A DNA stretch of 64,000 nucleotides from CAYTLW01 sp964438735. GTDB lineage: Bacteria; Myxococcota_A; UBA9042. Both the position numbers and the translations under genes were made by a program. The DNA is taken from NCBI GenBank assembly GCA_964438735.1, contig CAYTLW010000017.1:1-64000 (forward strand), in the 5' to 3' direction. This document shows positions 61,349 to 64,000 of this stretch, piece by piece. Within the stretch, counting starts at the first letter, position 1. The number at the start of each line of letters is the position of its first letter. The notes below the pieces were generated by a model. That model was not told the DNA's origin, searched no databases, and was given only the letters and a program-made list of their open reading frames with translations.

Positions 61349-63669
61349 GGCGAGTCCTTGACTGGTTCGTCAGCCGCGGCAGGCGGGTCCTGGTCAGTGG
61401 TCGCCGCAGCCAGCTCCGCGGTCACCAGGGCGTGAAGCTTGTCGTAGGCCACCGCACCGCGCAGCGGCCGGCCGTTGATGAAGGTGTAGGGCGTGCCGTT
61501 GACGCCGTGCTTGCGGCCGAGTTTGCGATGGGCGGCCACGATGCGTGCGGCCCGCCGCTTGCGATGGGTTCGCAGTCTGGCGCGTCGAACGCGCATGCCG
61601 GCGCCCTTGGCCAGTTCGGCCAGTTCGTCCACCGTGGCTCGGTCGCTCCAGTCGCGGTCTGCGCGTTCGAAGAGAAGGTCGTGGGTCGGCCAGAACAGGC
61701 CCTGGAATTGGGCGCCGATGGCCAGCGTGGCCGCCTTCTCTGCGTCAGCGTGCAGCGCGGTGATGGGGAAGTGCGCCACCGCCAGGCGGATGTCGGCGCC
61801 AAACTCCTTGATCAGCTTCATGTACGTCTTGGCGTGGCGACGACTATACGGACAGTGGAAGTCGATGAAGACCAGCACCGTCACGGGCGCCTTGGGCGAG
61901 CCCATCGTGGCGGCGCCGCTGGGGACCTGGATGTCGACCCGCTTGACCGGGGCCTGGGCTGCGGGGTCCCTGGCGGCGACCTGTGATGTTGGCAGGGGTC
62001 TCGTCGGCACACGCTCGCCGCGCACGATCCACTGCTGCCAGCGCTGCGCAGTGCGATCGGGCAGATCGGCCAGCAGGGCCGCGTGGACCGCCGCCCGCTC
62101 GTCATCGTTGTCTCGCCGCGCTTCCCGCACGGCGTGCAGTGCAGCGTAGAGCGCACCGTCGACCGCCGCATCGCTGGCCAGTTGTTGGCCGGCCAGCAGC
62201 CGACCATTGATGGCCGCGGTGCCGCTCGACAGCCGCAGACCCGCGGCCATGGTCGACCAGGTGCGGCTGCGCAAGGCCGTATCCGGGCCGGCGCGGTCGG
62301 CCCGCCAACGATCCGGATCCACGTCCATGGACGCGAGCCCGGCTTCGATGTCTGCGACCTTCACCGCCTCTCCGTCCGCCGCGACCCGGCGCAACCAGGG
62401 CCAGAACGCAGCCTGCCGGGACAGGGCCAGGATGGCCGTGGCCAACGCTGCCGATTCGGGCGTGTCGCCGATGACCGGCAGGAAAACCAGGCGGGGCGGT
62501 TGACCGTCCGGCAGGGATTGCTCTGCCGCGGCCGCTTCGAGGCGGGCCAGCAGGCGACCCACGGCACGTACATCTGCGGCCTGTCCCAGGTCGGCGGCCA
62601 TCACCACGTGCAGCCAACTGTCCGACGGGCCTTCGGTAAGCATCGGCGGCAGCTCTCGTCGGACCGCGACCTTATGAGCGGCCACCCGGGCGCCAATGTC
62701 CAAGTCGCGCAGCTCGGACACCACCCGCTGCAGTCCCAGGTCGACGAACAGGGCGACGACCAGCATCAAACCGAGCAGGCCGACAACCTGGCCCACGCAG
62801 CCAAACAGTCCCAGGCCCTTGGTGACCGTCGCGGCGGGCTTCGCCACGTCCGCCGCTTGCTCAGTTGGAGCCGGCATGGAGCGGGATGGGCGCGGCTCGA
62901 CCGGCGTTCGCGTGGCGACCGGCTCGCTCACGGGGGGCGCCGGCGCTCGGGTCGGCTCCGTGGGTTGCACTGGGGTTCGTTGTCGCGTCCGTTTGGCTGG
63001 CGACCGCCTCGAATCGGCGACCTTTCGTCGACGCGGCTTGTGGCGATCGCGCAGCTGGGCATGGGCCGACGCCCGTTGGGTCTTTGGCGGCTCGGGGATG
63101 TCGGTGTCAATGGACAGTCGGCGCCAGACCACCTTCTGTGTCGGCGGCAGCTCGAAATACCCCTCCTCCGCCGGGTCGCGCCAGCGCGGAATGACGATGT
63201 CATCCACGACCGGCAGGGCAAAGGGCGCACCCCAGGATGGCACGTGGATCGAGGCGGCGATCTCCCCGGTCGGATCGGGATGCCAGGGCGGCAGATCGAT
63301 GCCGTGCACGACATGTTCCCGGCCCCAGCTCGAGTCCGCCCAGGCCGGCAGGACGATGGCCTCGGCGCTGCGCTGGACCGGCGTGAGGACACCGGCCACC
63401 GCCGGCGGCACGCCCAGAAAGGACAGGACGGAGCCGACATCCAGGCCGCGTACCACGTGGCTGTCGAGGTAGCGTCGCCCGTCCGTGTCGCCGGGCGGGG
63501 CGATGGTTGAACTGTCCAAATACCAGGCGCCTGCGGAGATCCAGGGGCCGCCCTCGACCTGCTGCACCTGCCCCTGGATGTCCGCGCGGCCTGCGGTCAT
63601 GGCGGCGAAGAGTTGGGTCTGGTCGACCTCTCGTTCGCCGCTGGCATCGCGCAGTCGAATCTTGGCCAT
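61345..63669 (-). CDS. Membrane protein with N-terminal cytoplasmic region and two DsbA-like domains
   Basis: 774 residues from the ATG at 63669; the frame continues to 63774. An N-terminal region (about 1-300) starts like a GYF/DUF4339 domain (MAKIRLRDASG, GGPWISAGAWYLD) and ends in a Pro/Arg-rich linker. A membrane helix follows near 340 (VVGLLGLMLVVALFVDLGL). Outside come a degenerate thioredoxin-like domain (about 360-570, with SGTAAINGRLL) and a clear DsbA-type domain (from about 590), whose active site is FIDFHCPYSRRH near Cys606, so the second Cys is Ser. HGVNGTPYTFINGRPLRG is the cis-Pro loop. Probably an isomerase or a mixed-disulfide trap rather than an oxidase. Confidence 0.75.
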   Translation of the reverse strand: MAKIRLRDASGEREVDQTQLFAAMTAGRADIQGQVQQVEGGPWISAGAWYLDSSTIAPPGDTDGRRYLDSHVVRGLDVGSVLSFLGVPPAVAGVLTPVQRSAEAIVLPAWADSSWGREHVVHGIDLPPWHPDPTGEIAASIHVPSWGAPFALPVVDDIVIPRWRDPAEEGYFELPPTQKVVWRRLSIDTDIPEPPKTQRASAHAQLRDRHKPRRRKVADSRRSPAKRTRQRTPVQPTEPTRAPAPPVSEPVATRTPVEPRPSRSMPAPTEQAADVAKPAATVTKGLGLFGCVGQVVGLLGLMLVVALFVDLGLQRVVSELRDLDIGARVAAHKVAVRRELPPMLTEGPSDSWLHVVMAADLGQAADVRAVGRLLARLEAAAAEQSLPDGQPPRLVFLPVIGDTPESAALATAILALSRQAAFWPWLRRVAADGEAVKVADIEAGLASMDVDPDRWRADRAGPDTALRSRTWSTMAAGLRLSSGTAAINGRLLAGQQLASDAAVDGALYAALHAVREARRDNDDERAAVHAALLADLPDRTAQRWQQWIVRGERVPTRPLPTSQVAARDPAAQAPVKRVDIQVPSGAATMGSPKAPVTVLVFIDFHCPYSRRHAKTYMKLIKEFGADIRLAVAHFPITALHADAEKAATLAIGAQFQGLFWPTHDLLFERADRDWSDRATVDELAELAKGAGMRVRRARLRTHRKRRAARIVAAHRKLGRKHGVNGTPYTFINGRPLRGAVAYDKLHALVTAELAAATTDQDPPAAADEPVKDSP

Positions 63670-63689
63670 CGCTTCGTCCGCGGCAAATC

Positions 63690-64000
63690 CTAGAAGAACA
63701 ATTGCAGCTGCGTGATCCACAGCCATGCGTCCAGATCTGCCTGATCCTGACGATGCTGCCGCAACGCCATCCACCCCGTCTGCAACTTGACGCGGTCACC
63801 GTCCTGGCGCCAGGTCAGACCGAGGTCGACCGCTTCACTGCCGGTGTCTGGCTTTCTGTGATCTGGCCACCACTGCTGGGCCCTCGCGGCCACCTCCAGC
63901 TTGCGCCACCAGGGCGTGCGCCAGGCGATCTGGGCATACCAGCCACGACGGCGCCGCGCTTGTTCGTCAAGCGCGGTCTGGTGGGCGCCGTCGCTGTAGC
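63690..64000 (-). CDS. C-terminus of an outer-membrane protein (porin O/P-like), partial
   Basis: The last 103 residues of a gene that continues beyond the right edge, upstream of the DsbA fusion. The sequence alternates hydrophobic and polar residues, rich in Trp and Arg (RGWYAQIAWRTPWWRKLEVAARAQQW, by position 63890-63945), and ends QLQLFF with a terminal Phe, the signature that targets beta barrels to the outer membrane. The repeated strand pattern is similar to phosphate-selective porins O/P. The 5' part is missing, so the family is tentative. Confidence 0.55.
   Translation of the reverse strand, partial: YSDGAHQTALDEQARRRRGWYAQIAWRTPWWRKLEVAARAQQWWPDHRKPDTGSEAVDLGLTWRQDGDRVKLQTGWMALRQHRQDQADLDAWLWITQLQLFF

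Overview
The window is GC-rich and densely coded on both strands, with many start/stop overlaps between neighbouring genes. It looks like a draft chromosome scaffold from a Myxococcota-type (deltaproteobacterial) organism. The reasons are two proteins ending in a Cys + hydrophobic stretch + Arg-cluster tail of the MYXO-CTERM kind, large lipoproteins with Cys-rich CTDC-type repeats, Ser/Thr kinases including a WD40 fusion, FHA signalling and a MoxR/DUF58 cluster. A run of exactly 100 N at 2787-2886 is a scaffold gap. No rRNA, CRISPR array, transposase or phage gene was seen. The exact lineage cannot be fixed from this sequence alone.

Layout. 0-10 kb: a tRNA-Ala-like gene with its own promoter and terminator but a mispaired acceptor stem; an OPA-type transporter; a PhoU-like/Na-Pi cotransporter pair broken by the gap; a four-gene operon (lipoprotein, small membrane protein, class II aldolase, membrane-anchored pseudokinase); a deoxynucleoside kinase; glpD and an inositol-phosphatase-family enzyme. 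10-23.5 kb: one co-directional run of mostly exported or membrane proteins (small Cys-rich lipoprotein, CPBP intramembrane protease, rhodanese, a 1009-residue lipoprotein with a predicted BPI/TULIP-like lipid-binding C-terminus, two tandem deiminase-family lipoproteins with MYXO-CTERM-like tails, an exported unknown and a TPR protein with a C-terminal membrane anchor). This run is the most novel part of the window.

23.5-34.5 kb: an epimerase and acyltransferase pair, gyrB, a 1081-residue kinase-WD40 protein, and a Cys-rich repeat lipoprotein interrupted by one in-frame TAG. 34.5-46 kb: a MoxR/DUF58/DUF4350/Ig-like membrane gene cluster, two unknown membrane proteins, an NAD-kinase-family protein and an FHA-GAF histidine kinase. 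46-56 kb: MlaF-like ATPase plus MCE protein, then a leftward run mdh-sdhC-sdhA-sdhB-yaeQ-M20 peptidase that includes two TCA-cycle steps, a hypothetical gene and a beta-barrel-like exported protein.

56.4-64 kb: tRNA-Val, then infC-rpmI-rplT-ihfA-merR without thrS, pheS or pheT; a TPR lipoprotein; a HAD phosphatase; a TrmH-type methyltransferase; a membrane protein ending in DsbA-like domains; and the C-terminus of an outer-membrane protein running off the window. Most calls rest on motifs read directly from the translations. No homology search could be run.
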